Part shown: piece after piece, positions 18,126-26,869 of the stretch
Position numbering within the stretch: the stretch's first letter is position 1
How the letters are laid out: every line of letters starts with the position of its first letter
Assembly (NCBI GenBank): GCA_027449865.1
Contig: DAIDKV010000089.1
Coordinates: forward strand, 1 to 63,660
Direction of reading: 5' to 3'
DNA: 63,660 nucleotides
Origin: Planctomycetales bacterium
GTDB taxonomy: Bacteria > Planctomycetota > Planctomycetia > Isosphaerales > Isosphaeraceae
Translations under genes and position numbers: made by a program
The notes under the pieces: model-generated
Told to the model about the DNA's origin: nothing
What the model saw: the letters and a program-made list of their open reading frames with translations, nothing else
Databases searched by the model: none

Positions 18126-19067
18126 ATGTCCGCTAATTCGTTGCACGCAGGATTGCTCGAAATTGCCGCGAGAGAACTCGACCGCAGCCTTCGCGCCCTG
18201 ACGCCGGGCGAGACCTTCCGAGCTGAGTACCTCCGCGATCACATCGGCCAGCTCCAGAATATTGCTCGGGTTAGTGATGGGGGCGTCGAGGTTCGAGGCC
18301 GCCTTGTGTGGCTGAAGCGAGCGGTCCGGCGCGTCCTGAGGCCCTACCTGGCCCACCTCTCACGGGTCGATCGGATGTTGATCGACCGGATGCACGACCT
18401 GACCGAGGCCCTGAATCAAACGAATGCGGCGCTCTCCGGGCTACGCGAGGAGATCCGAGCCGACCTCGACTACCAGGAGGATCGCCTGCGGAATCAATTC
18501 CTGCGGGGCCGGTTGATGGTCGAGGAGGGCGCCTCGGCAGGCCGGATTCGACTCGCGGGGTCGTCGGAGACGGCGGAGATCCCCGATGGAGCGCGGCTCT
18601 TGCTGGGTTCGACGCCCGTAGCTCAGCCAGGATACCTGCGGATCGCCCCCGAAGACGCCGCCGCCGACCTGTCGGCGCCGCTCGACGCGATCCCGGCTCG
18701 GGCCGGGAGTGTGTCGGAGATCGTTGTCGTGAACGTGCTGGAGGACTATCCGGTCGCCGAGGTCCGGCAGATCCTGCTGCCGCACTGGGCATCATTGCTG
18801 AGACCGGGCGGGCGTCTCGCGCTGGTGGCCGACGATCTCGGCGCCGCGGCGGACCGGCTCCGCGACGGCCAGATCGATCCCGAGCGATTCGCCGAGGCCC
18901 TCTTCGGAGACGGCAGTCGCCCTCGTCGCTCGGCGTATACCCCCGAGATGCTGAGGCGGATGGCCGAGGACGCAGGTCTGGTGCAGGTTCGCGTCTCCGA
19001 CCGCGCCCAGCGACCGGACGTTGGGCTGTACGGCTTCATGCTGACCGCCGCCGTCCCCGCCGCATGA
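18126..19067 (+). CDS. Methyltransferase-like protein of the glycan cluster
   Basis: The protein is 313 aa. ATG 18126 is preceded by AGGAGGGCAGG, a near-perfect ribosome-binding site. Residues 1-125 are helical (amphipathic and coiled-coil-like, including HDLTEALNQTNAALSGLREE). The second half looks like the C-terminal part of a class I SAM-dependent methyltransferase: SEIVVVNVLEDYPVAEVRQILL, then HWASLLRPGGRLALVADDLG (the typical post-motif 'LKPGG' strand) and YTPEMLRRMAEDAGLVQVRV. The glycine-rich SAM-binding motif I is not evident; a short degraded Rossmann core may be present. Similar proteins accompany GT2/GT4 genes in exopolysaccharide or glycoprotein clusters. Function beyond that is inference. 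Confidence 0.65.
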   Translation: MSANSLHAGLLEIAARELDRSLRALTPGETFRAEYLRDHIGQLQNIARVSDGGVEVRGRLVWLKRAVRRVLRPYLAHLSRVDRMLIDRMHDLTEALNQTNAALSGLREEIRADLDYQEDRLRNQFLRGRLMVEEGASAGRIRLAGSSETAEIPDGARLLLGSTPVAQPGYLRIAPEDAAADLSAPLDAIPARAGSVSEIVVVNVLEDYPVAEVRQILLPHWASLLRPGGRLALVADDLGAAADRLRDGQIDPERFAEALFGDGSRPRRSAYTPEMLRRMAEDAGLVQVRVSDRAQRPDVGLYGFMLTAAVPAA

Positions 19068-19196
19068 CGTCACCTCTCGCATTTCTATGGAACGAAAGGG
19101 ACGATGACCGCTGACCGAACCCCAGGCGGGGACCAGGGAGGCTTGTTCCTCGGACTTCCTCAGCACGATCGATCCTCACGCAAGGAAGGCGTATCC

Positions 19197-21503
19197 ATGT
19201 CGCTCAACGGTTCCGAGAGCCCCCGACGCCTTGCGGTCTCCGTCGTGATCGTGACCGCCGGCCGTCGGCAATGCCTGCCGAACTGCATCGCGGCCCTGCG
19301 GCGGCAGACGTATCGCCCCCTGGAGCTGGTCGTCGTTGTCGGCCCGTCCAACGATGGAACGCACGCCTATGCGATGGGACTCACCGACGCCAAGGTCGCA
19401 CAGGTCGACCGGCTTAACGTCTCGTTCGCCCGCAATACGGGCGTCCGGATGGCTTCCGGTGACATCATCGCGTTCATCGACGACGATGCCGTCGCCACCC
19501 CGACCTGGATCGAAGAACTGGTCTCGGTCTTCGAGGCCGAAGGGCGGACCTGCGGCGGGGTTGCCGGGCTGATCATTGACGAGAACTCTCCCGGGCGGCC
19601 GGTCCAGGCGCTGAACAACACGATTGACGACATCGGCGAGCCCATCGCCGTCCGCGTGACACCCTCACACTTCAACGACCCCGAGGGAAATGAGTTCATT
19701 TATTTCACCGGTGCTAATATGGCCATGAGCCGCGAGGCGATCCTCGCGGCCGGCGGGTACGACGAGAATTATCTGTATCCGTACGAGGACGCTGACCTCT
19801 GTGTCGCGATCATCAAGGCGGGTTACCGGCTTTTCCATCACCCCAAGGCCCTGGTACATCACTTCCCGGCGCCGAGCCACAACCGCCGGAGCCCGTATGA
19901 CCCGGGCTACTTCGCCTGCACGCGGCACCAGGTGTACTTCGCCCTGAAGTTTTCGCCGAGGACCACATGGGGCTGCGTGCGGGACATCGCCAGGGCGAAG
20001 CGATACTGGGTCCCACCGTTCCTGAAGCTGGCTCGCCAGCGCTTGATCAGCCATCGCGACGTGGCCCGGTTTACCTGGAACGTGGCGCGGGGCTTCGCCA
20101 GCGGGTTGAAGGTGGGGATGCGGTTCCGTCGCGAGGGGAGAATCCCGATACTCTCTCCCGACCAGCCGCGTCCAGAATTTTGCCCCATGACGATGGACCC
20201 CTTGCCCAGGCCGCCACGACGGCGCGATCGACAGTCGCTCCGCCTGGCTCTGCTCTGTGGCGAATTCGGCGGCCCGTCGATGGGCGGTGTCGGTGTCTAC
20301 ACCGGGCACCTGGCCGAGGCGCTGGCCGCTCGGGGACACGACGTCACCGTCTTTCGCTCGCGAATCGGCCCCTGCCTCGTCGAGCCGGCGGGATTCCGGA
20401 TTGTCGACGTTCCGACCGACCCAGACCCGATCCGCGATCGACACCAGTTCCTCATGGCGCTGCTCCGTCAAGCCGACCGACGCGAGTTCGATCTGGTCGA
20501 GACGCCGCTCTGGAACGGCAACGGAGCGGCCGTGGGCTCGGCGGCCCGGTGGCCGCTGGTCGTCCGGCTCGAAACCCCGTTCGCCCTGATCCGGGAACAG
20601 GCCGGGATCGAGTACAACTACCATGTCCAGACGCTGATGGCCGCCGAGAAACTCCAGCTCGCCTATGCGACCGGCGCCATCGGAATCAGCGAGGCCGTCG
20701 TCAAGACGGTCGAAGCGGCGTACCAGATTCCCCTCCCCTTCCATGGCCGACGGCTGGCGATCATTCCACTGGGATTGCCTTCCCTGGACCGGATCCCAAT
20801 GCAGCGGATCGAGATCCCGCCCACGGAGGGGACGAAGTTCCTCTACATCGGACGGTTCGAGGCGCGGAAGGGAATTCTCGACCTGGCCGCGGCCTTCGCG
20901 AGGGTCGCCCGGGAAGACCCAGCGGCGACACTCTGGTTGGTCGGGGCCGACAACAGCGCCAACGATGGATATGCGGCGCGGACCGGCCGGTCATACGGAC
21001 AGACGATCTGCGAGATGTGGGGCCCGGAAATCCTCTCTCGCGTCCGGATCTTCGGACGACTCGACGAGGGGATAAAGAACTACCTCCTCTCCACCTGCGA
21101 CGTGCTGGTGGCGCCCTCGATCTATGAGTCGTTCGGGCTGATGTACGTCGAGGCCATGCGCGCCGGCAAGCCCGTGATCGGGACGACCGCCGGGGGTATC
21201 CCCGAGGTCGTCGAGGACGGCAGAACCGGGCTGCTCGTACCGCCGGGCGACATCGAGGCGCTCGCCGGGGCGATGCTCCGACTCGGAGGCGACCCCGCAC
21301 TCAGGCGAGCCTTCTCTCATCGCGGACTGGAGCGGTTCGAGGAGCGGTTCAGCCTCTACAATTTCGGCCGGCAGTCCGAGAATTTCTACCGCGAGGTGCT
21401 GGAAGTCTGGCACGGCCGACGCGGCCAGGCCCCTTCCACGCCACCGGCTCTTTTCTCGGCGACCTCACCCACCGTCGAAAGGGCCACGCGATTCGTCGCT
21501 TGA
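19197..21503 (+). CDS. Bifunctional glycosyltransferase, GT2 domain fused to GT4 domain
   Basis: The protein is 768 aa. ATG 19197 has AAGGAAGG seven bases upstream; an earlier in-frame start at 19104 lacks such a site. The GT2 domain (~10-330) has SVVIVTAGRRQ, NVSFARNTGVRMASGD, AFIDDDAVATPTWIEE (DxD-like), YFTGANMAMSREA and YPYEDADLCVAIIKAGYR (ED motif), without membrane helices. The GT4 domain (~370-740) has LCGEFGGPSMGGVGVYTGHL, YIGRFEARKGILDLA and the E-x7-E motif in YESFGLMYVEAMRAGKPVIG, then GGIPEVVEDGRTGLLVPPGD. Two successive sugar transfers by one polypeptide are likely, probably on a surface polysaccharide or glycoprotein. It lies 129 bases after the methyltransferase-like gene and may be co-transcribed. 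Confidence 0.88.
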   Translation: MSLNGSESPRRLAVSVVIVTAGRRQCLPNCIAALRRQTYRPLELVVVVGPSNDGTHAYAMGLTDAKVAQVDRLNVSFARNTGVRMASGDIIAFIDDDAVATPTWIEELVSVFEAEGRTCGGVAGLIIDENSPGRPVQALNNTIDDIGEPIAVRVTPSHFNDPEGNEFIYFTGANMAMSREAILAAGGYDENYLYPYEDADLCVAIIKAGYRLFHHPKALVHHFPAPSHNRRSPYDPGYFACTRHQVYFALKFSPRTTWGCVRDIARAKRYWVPPFLKLARQRLISHRDVARFTWNVARGFASGLKVGMRFRREGRIPILSPDQPRPEFCPMTMDPLPRPPRRRDRQSLRLALLCGEFGGPSMGGVGVYTGHLAEALAARGHDVTVFRSRIGPCLVEPAGFRIVDVPTDPDPIRDRHQFLMALLRQADRREFDLVETPLWNGNGAAVGSAARWPLVVRLETPFALIREQAGIEYNYHVQTLMAAEKLQLAYATGAIGISEAVVKTVEAAYQIPLPFHGRRLAIIPLGLPSLDRIPMQRIEIPPTEGTKFLYIGRFEARKGILDLAAAFARVAREDPAATLWLVGADNSANDGYAARTGRSYGQTICEMWGPEILSRVRIFGRLDEGIKNYLLSTCDVLVAPSIYESFGLMYVEAMRAGKPVIGTTAGGIPEVVEDGRTGLLVPPGDIEALAGAMLRLGGDPALRRAFSHRGLERFEERFSLYNFGRQSENFYREVLEVWHGRRGQAPSTPPALFSATSPTVERATRFVA

Positions 21504-21700
21504 GCGAGAGTGAAAGTTTCGATGAATCGCCAATTGATCGCAAAGAATTCTAGATAAAAAATACGTATTAAATTAAAGATATTTGATATTCGATCTGCCG
21601 TTCGCTTCCTTCACATCCTCTGAGAGCACGATCTCTCCGCCCCCGATCACGGCCTGCGCGTTTTTCAACGACGCACGCCCACGGATTAAGGAGTCTCGAA
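21504..21700. other. AT-rich spacer before GT4 gene
   Basis: The stretch 21530-21600 is strikingly AT-rich compared with the surrounding GC-rich DNA (TAGATAAAAAATACGTATTA and onward). It probably holds the promoter of the gene at 21701, but no -35/-10 pair with 16-18-base spacing stands out. Confidence 0.35.
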
Positions 21701-23653
21701 GTGGGAAAAACAGAGGGTGTCCCGCTACGGATCGGCATTGAGGTGTTTGGGACTCAGACCGCCAGTCGCCTTCGGGGGATTGGTCGATACAGCCGCGACC
21801 TGCTCATGGCTCTGCTGGCCGGTGATCCGGTCAACGAGTACATTCTCTACGGTCAGGCTGGACTTCCCGACGACCAGGTTCCCACTGCCCCGAACGCCGA
21901 GACCCGGATGCTCCGGCCGGGCGCCTGCGGGCCGACGTTGGCCCACGCCATGGAGCGGTTGGTTGAGGAGAATCCCGATCGACTCGATATCCTGCTGTTG
22001 CTCAACCCGCTGGAGATGGCACCGGGCTACGACCTGCCGGCGCGGCCGCTGGGCGGGCTGAAGATGGCCGCCGTCGTTTACGACCTGATCCCGCTTCTTT
22101 TTCAGGAAGCGTACTTTTCCCGGTGGCCGGGGCCCGAGTTCATCCGCCGCTACGCTCAGGGCCTCGAGCGACTGAAGGAGTACGACGCCCTGCTGGCGAT
22201 CTCGGAGTCCACCCGGCGCGACGTGATCGAGCGACTCGGGCTCGCCCAGGAGCGAGTCGTGACCATCGGGACGGCCAGCGACGGCCGCTTCTTCGTGCCG
22301 GATTGGTCTGAGCCGATGCCGGAGACTTCGCGGACGCTTCTCTCACGGCTTGGGATTGATGGCCCCTTCGTTTTCTCCGTCGGCTCGATGGAGTATCGCA
22401 AGAACCTCTGGGGATTGATCGATGGCTTCTCCCAGTTGCCGATGGAACTGGGACGCACCCATCAACTGGTCCTGACTTACAATCTCTCGGGTCCCGAGCG
22501 TGATCGGGTCCGGCACTACGCCCGAGACCGTGAGGTCGAGCACGCGCTGGTGCTGACCGACCGGCTCGAGGAACCGGCACTGCGCACTCTCTACCAGCGC
22601 TGCTCGGCGTTTGTTTTCCCGTCGGCTTACGAGGGCTTCGGTCTCCCGGTTCTTGAGGCGATGCACTGCGGGGCGCCAGTGATCGCCGGCAACAACTCGT
22701 CGCAAATCGAGGCCGTTGGCGATGCGGGCTTGCTCTTCGACGTCTCCGATGCCGGAAAGCTTGCCGAGTGCCTGACGCGCGTCCTCTCCGACCGCAACCT
22801 GTCGCGGGGGATGGGTGAGCGGGCGGCGGCCCGGGCCCGTCGATTCCGTTGGGAAGATTCGGCCGAAAAGACCCTGGAAGCCCTCGGCTCTGCCGTAACC
22901 CGTCCGCCGACGCCGTCGCTCCGACGCGCCGGAAGCGGGCGTACCCCCCGACGCCGGGTGGCCTTCTTCTCGCCCCTGCCGCCGCTGAAATCGACGGTCG
23001 CAGAGTATTCCGATCGGCTTCTGGAGGAGCTGGGTCGACGGTATGCGATCGACCTGTACCACGACATCGACTACCTGCCACACATTGGGCTGAAATCGGA
23101 TGAGTACGGCTGCCACGACCACCGGCTCTTCCCCCGGAATTCCAGGGTTCTGGGCTATCACGCCGTGATTTACCAGATGGCGAATTGCCCCTATCACTCC
23201 TATATCACGGCGGCGTTTCGCCAGCATCCAGGGATCGTGGTGTTGCACGGTCCGAGCCTGGCCAGTCTCCCCCTCGATGCGGGCCTGCTCCATCAGGCTG
23301 AGGCAGTGATACTACCGTCGTCGAGTTGGGTCAGGTCTCTGCGCGAGCGGTTCACGGATCATCGCGGCGAGGCAACGGTCATCGCGATCGGGGAGTCAGC
23401 GTCGGAGGGCGACTGGGCCGCTGTGTGTGATGCCTACGAGGCGATCATCGAGCGGGTTGCGGCCCAGCGTGCCCGCAAGGCACGCGACCGGTCCTCATCG
23501 ACGCGGCCCAGGCTTCGGTCCGCGAACATAATTGGGTCTCTCGCGTTCACCTCTTCACTGGTTCCGGCCACCCGCTCGCCGGGTCACTTTGTCGGCCGCG
23601 GCCTCAAAGCGGACCATTTCTTATCCTCCAGTTCGCCCGGTGGTGAATCATGA
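21701..23653 (+). CDS. GT4 glycosyltransferase with a shortened second GT-like domain
   Basis: The protein is 650 aa and starts with GTG 21701; AAGGAG lies seven bases upstream. The first domain (~8-405) is a complete GT4: RIGIEVFGTQTASRLRGIGR, VFSVGSMEYRKNLWGLIDGF and YEGFGLPVLEAMHCGAPVIA, then GLLFDVSDAGKLAECL. The region ~425-560 restarts as another GT4 N-terminal Rossmann half (RRRVAFFSPLPPLKSTVAEY, SDRLLEELGRRYAIDLYHD). The nucleotide-sugar-binding half is then missing: the chain jumps to a typical GT4 C-terminal helix (EGDWAAVCDAYEAIIERV) and a low-complexity tail. It looks like a former double GT4 in which about 200-250 residues of the second unit were lost. Its stop overlaps the next start (ATGA). 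Confidence 0.82.
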   Translation: MGKTEGVPLRIGIEVFGTQTASRLRGIGRYSRDLLMALLAGDPVNEYILYGQAGLPDDQVPTAPNAETRMLRPGACGPTLAHAMERLVEENPDRLDILLLLNPLEMAPGYDLPARPLGGLKMAAVVYDLIPLLFQEAYFSRWPGPEFIRRYAQGLERLKEYDALLAISESTRRDVIERLGLAQERVVTIGTASDGRFFVPDWSEPMPETSRTLLSRLGIDGPFVFSVGSMEYRKNLWGLIDGFSQLPMELGRTHQLVLTYNLSGPERDRVRHYARDREVEHALVLTDRLEEPALRTLYQRCSAFVFPSAYEGFGLPVLEAMHCGAPVIAGNNSSQIEAVGDAGLLFDVSDAGKLAECLTRVLSDRNLSRGMGERAAARARRFRWEDSAEKTLEALGSAVTRPPTPSLRRAGSGRTPRRRVAFFSPLPPLKSTVAEYSDRLLEELGRRYAIDLYHDIDYLPHIGLKSDEYGCHDHRLFPRNSRVLGYHAVIYQMANCPYHSYITAAFRQHPGIVVLHGPSLASLPLDAGLLHQAEAVILPSSSWVRSLRERFTDHRGEATVIAIGESASEGDWAAVCDAYEAIIERVAAQRARKARDRSSSTRPRLRSANIIGSLAFTSSLVPATRSPGHFVGRGLKADHFLSSSSPGGES

Positions 23654-23955
23654 ATCGTTTGATCCGGAAGGTGATCCGCCCTTTCTGGCGGATGACAGGT
23701 CCGATCCGTCGACCTCTCGTGAGCAGATTTGATCAGCACTTTCTCGGGCTGCTTCGCCAGAGCCAGCCGCCGATGCCGCCTGGCCCCCCGGCCGACCTCG
23801 ACCTGGTACTGAACAGCGTCGTCCGCGAGCTGGCCCGGCTTCGAGCCCAGGTCGAGTCGCTCCAGGTGCAGATCGACGCGCTCGAGTCGTCCGACCGGGA
23901 CCACGACAACGAATGCGACGCCTGCCGGCTCTCCATCGTCGCGGATATCGGCTGA
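23650..23955 (+). CDS. Small coiled-coil protein of unknown function
   Basis: The protein is 101 aa. Its ATG overlaps the stop codon of the GT4 gene (ATGA), which suggests translational coupling. The N-terminus is basic (MNRLIRKVIRPFWRMTGPIRR), followed by a Pro-rich spacer (PPMPPGPPADLD) and a leucine-heptad coiled coil (LARLRAQVESLQVQIDALES). The C-terminus is acidic with two Cys (NECDACRLS). It resembles short coiled-coil appendages found between glycosyltransferase genes, but no family is recognised. It may dimerise or tether the upstream enzyme; that is inference. Confidence 0.65.
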   Translation: MNRLIRKVIRPFWRMTGPIRRPLVSRFDQHFLGLLRQSQPPMPPGPPADLDLVLNSVVRELARLRAQVESLQVQIDALESSDRDHDNECDACRLSIVADIG

Positions 23956-23980
23956 TCGGATTCGGTGCGGGCCGCGCGAG

Positions 23981-24010
23981 AAAAAAGGCCGGGGCATCCT
24001 GTTCCCCCGG
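23981..24010 (-). terminator. Intrinsic terminator of the frameshifted FkbM gene
   Basis: Read on the minus strand, CCGGGG and CCCCGG form a stem around a ten-base loop, followed by CC and TTTTTT. It lies about 30 bases after the FkbM stop, in the convergent gap with the small coiled-coil gene, and fits a Rho-independent terminator. Confidence 0.7.
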
Positions 24011-24038
24011 ATCTTGATCGGATGGTCGTTGGCGGCGA

Positions 24039-25087
24039 TCAGAATCGCGGATTCCACCAGACCTGGGTCCCGTCCACGTAGGTCATGGCTTCCAGCGAGG
24101 CGACGGACGGAAGGTAGCGAAAGCGGGTCGGTTTTTCGTTTTCCAGAATCCAGCTGTGGCGGAAGAACAGGTCGATCAGGTCGCCGTCGATCTTTCGCGA
24201 GTGCAGGCCGATGACCAGCCAGCGGACGCGCTGATTGAGCTTCTCAATCGAGGCGGAGCAGAGCTCGCCCTCTCCCCCCTGCACGTCGATGTGGACCAGG
24301 TCCCATGTGGGCTCGCGATCCAGAACGCTGTCGAAGGCCAGCATCTCGACGTCGATATGCTCCTGGAAGACCAGGCCCCGGTAGTCCGAGTCCTTGGCGC
24401 CGGGGCCGAATCCGCCGTCCGCGCCGGAGCAGGCGAGCGGGCGTCCGCCCCAGTCGGCGCTCGGGGCAGCCATCTTGGGCCAGCGGGCGCGGCCGGGCCG
24501 GACGCCAATCACCGCATTGTCCAGGCGATGGGCTGTCGGATCAAAGCCGCTATCGCGGAAGTGTGTTTGCGTATGATCGAAGTGCTCGGGATCGCCCTCG
24601 ATGCCGTGGAGCCGGATCTCGCGGATACCGCGGCGTCGTGCGGCCGTGCCGCCGCTGATCAGCCAGGGGCCCCAGCCGGCGTCGAGTTCCAGGGCGACGT
24701 AGCTCTCCTTCGCGGTCAGGACGCTCTTCAGCAGGCCGACGTACTCGATCGTCTCGGCATGAACCAGTCGCCGACCGGTACCGGTGTGCCGAAGACCTGG
24801 CCGTCGAACTGCGCGAAGGGGGTCGCGTAGGCAACGCGGGTCCAGACCTCGAGAAAGTCGGCGATGAACCCGGACCGAGGTTGGTTCGGCACGGGAGGGA
24901 ACGGCTCGAAGACCGAGAGATCCTCGTCGGAGTAGCCGCGATACCACTGGCTCTCCGGCGGTTCGGGCGCCGAGCTGACAGGCGGATCGTTCCCCTCCAC
25001 GGGGACGCCCAGGTCTCGCCGCCAGCGGCCGGACAATCGGCGATGGATCGTCGAGGTGATCCCGGTCGTCTTGGACTCGATTGACAT
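24039..25087 (-). pseudogene. FkbM-type methyltransferase interrupted by a frameshift
   Basis: The 5' part (start MSIESKTTG at 25087, preceded by GGGAAGGA) reads correctly to PVGDWF near 24763. The remainder of the protein continues in another frame from HAETIEYVGLLKSVLTAKES to the stop at 24039. Inserting one base in TTC|ATGCC restores WFHAETIEYV, so a one-base deletion at about 24758-24764 is the likely lesion. The C-terminal part has FkbM features: AKESYVALELDAGWGPWLIS (SAM-binding strand and Gly motif), LHGIEGDPEHF, WDLVHIDVQGGEGELC and WLVIGLHSRKIDGDL. The family methylates hydroxyls of sugars or macrolides. It is either a pseudogene or a sequence error. Confidence 0.75.
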
Positions 25088-25276
25088 CGGGCATCCTTCC
25101 CATTCAATCGCGAGATTGGTAGGAACCTATCGTGGAATGGCTACCGATTCGGGCGCAGGCTGCGTCCCAGGGTCACCAGATAACAGACCCCTCCATTCCT
25201 GTCCAGTTTAACCGAGGCCGATCCCACTCTGAGCCGGTCGATCGACACCAGGACAGGGAGAGACGGCCGTGGGGAT

Positions 25277-26356
25277 TCAGCCTTCCGGCAAGGAGACCCG
25301 GAGACGTGGCTGCACATGCCGGATCATCCACTTGCTCATCGCCGCGAGCCGCGGTGCCCGGGTCGAAAGGCGACGCAGGCCGCGGGCCACTTCGATGGCG
25401 ATGGGCCCCAGCTCGCGGAAGGGAGCCAGTTCGGCCGCGGTGTGGTCGAGGCGTGACCAGGCGGCATGAAGCTCCGCCTGCGATTCCTCCCACTCCTTGC
25501 GCTGCGCGGCCAGGGCGGCCCGGGTTTCCTCCAGGCCAGCCTGCGCGCGGAAGCGAGCCGCCTCGACCTCGACCAGCGACTGGCGCGTACGCTCCAGTTC
25601 CGAGCGTAATCCGTCGATTTGCCCGCGGAATCCGTCGATCTGCTCGCGGCATCCATCGATCTGACTTCGATATTCGTGCATTTCGAAATCGTCGAAGACA
25701 TTCGCCGGCACGGCGAGCCGGGGAATCAACTCGCGATCCTCGGCGCGAACGTAATAGCGGTTGAGGCCGTCGAAGAACGCGAAGAGATAATCGGCCGCGA
25801 GTAGAATCGGCTCCCATTCCTCGTGGCAGGGAATGTTCGTACTCGGCCGCGTGGCCTCGACCAGGACGATCCTCGGTCGATAGCGGCTCCAGTCGGCCCC
25901 GGCCAGAACCTCGCGCTCAAAGCTTTCGACGTCGACCTTGAGAAACTCGATCGTCCGGTGGACGTGCCGCTCGCAGACGCTCGCCAGGGTCGTGACGGGA
26001 ATTTCGTGGTCGACAATCGCGAGCCCGCTTCGCCGAAGGCCCTCCGCCTGTTCGTCGGAGAAGGTGGACAGCTCGGCGAGGTTTATGCATTCATGGAAAT
26101 TGAGTATCCCCTCGCGGTCGGAGAGTCCCACGCACAGGTTGAGATCGCGCGGACGGTCCTGGGCCAGGGCCTCGCACATCGCCGGGATCGGCTCAATGTT
26201 GATCCCGTCCCAACCCCGTTCGTAAAAGTGCTTTGTGACCGAATGCGTTACGGGATGGCAGGCCCCGACATCGATGTAGAGGCCGCGGGAGGAGTCGGAG
26301 AGGACGCGATGAAGGAGAACGTCCTCCCGGTTCTGGGCGTATGAGATAATCGCCAT
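25277..26356 (-). CDS. FkbM family methyltransferase with C-terminal coiled coil
   Basis: The protein is 359 aa. ATG 26356 is preceded by GAGAAGGGAAACGC; the frame is open 101 codons further upstream, but that extension has no homology or ribosome-binding site. The methyltransferase (~1-235) shows ISYAQNREDVLLHRVL, GLYIDVGACHPVTHSVTKHF (motif I), GINIEPIPAMCEAL and IEFLKVDVESFEREVLAGAD (the typical FkbM DVE motif). From residue ~240 comes a coiled coil with a seven-residue repeat, QIDGCREQIDGFRGQIDGLR, then a long heptad region and a basic end. It probably O-methylates a sugar made by the nearby glycosyltransferases; the coiled coil may bring it into a complex. The substrate is unknown. Confidence 0.87.
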   Translation of the reverse strand: MAIISYAQNREDVLLHRVLSDSSRGLYIDVGACHPVTHSVTKHFYERGWDGINIEPIPAMCEALAQDRPRDLNLCVGLSDREGILNFHECINLAELSTFSDEQAEGLRRSGLAIVDHEIPVTTLASVCERHVHRTIEFLKVDVESFEREVLAGADWSRYRPRIVLVEATRPSTNIPCHEEWEPILLAADYLFAFFDGLNRYYVRAEDRELIPRLAVPANVFDDFEMHEYRSQIDGCREQIDGFRGQIDGLRSELERTRQSLVEVEAARFRAQAGLEETRAALAAQRKEWEESQAELHAAWSRLDHTAAELAPFRELGPIAIEVARGLRRLSTRAPRLAAMSKWMIRHVQPRLRVSLPEG

Positions 26357-26869
26357 GCGTTTCCCTTCTCCCACGAAACCGGGTTGGAGCGTGTAGACCG
26401 CCGTGGTGTCGCCGATCATCGCGACGATGTGGATTTCTGGCCCGATGGTATCAGTCCGCGGTCGACAAACGCGGGCCTGACTATCAGGGGCGTTCCGGCC
26501 AGCCTCCAGGGCGGCGACGAGGCAAGCCGACTTCCTACCAGGAAGCCCGCTAGCGGTCAATTTCAAACCCACCGGTTGAACGTCCCAACGCCCCACCAGC
26601 AGCGAGCCGTCTCCGCGGGCGCCACCAGGGACGGTCACGCGGGTTGTGAGCCAGAACACGACCCTGGTCCGTGGCCTCTGCTCCAGGAACCGGAGCCACG
26701 TTTTCGCAGGGGCTCTCTTTCAGAATCGGCGCCTGCGCCGGCCGGCTTTATCCCGAGAGGCTCATCGCCGGTCCGGCGGACATCAACACCGTTCCGCTGG
26801 CTCCAAGGTCTCCCGGAACGATCTCCTCAGGCCAGGGTTCCGGGAAGACCGATGGAGCCACCGCGACGA
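26357..26869. other. Intergenic region without recognised features
   Basis: These 513 bases lie between a cytochrome-like gene and the FkbM gene, both on the minus strand. Open frames exist on both strands, but none has a good start or recognisable protein. They are shadows of GC-rich sequence. No clear terminator or promoter pair was found. Confidence 0.4.
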
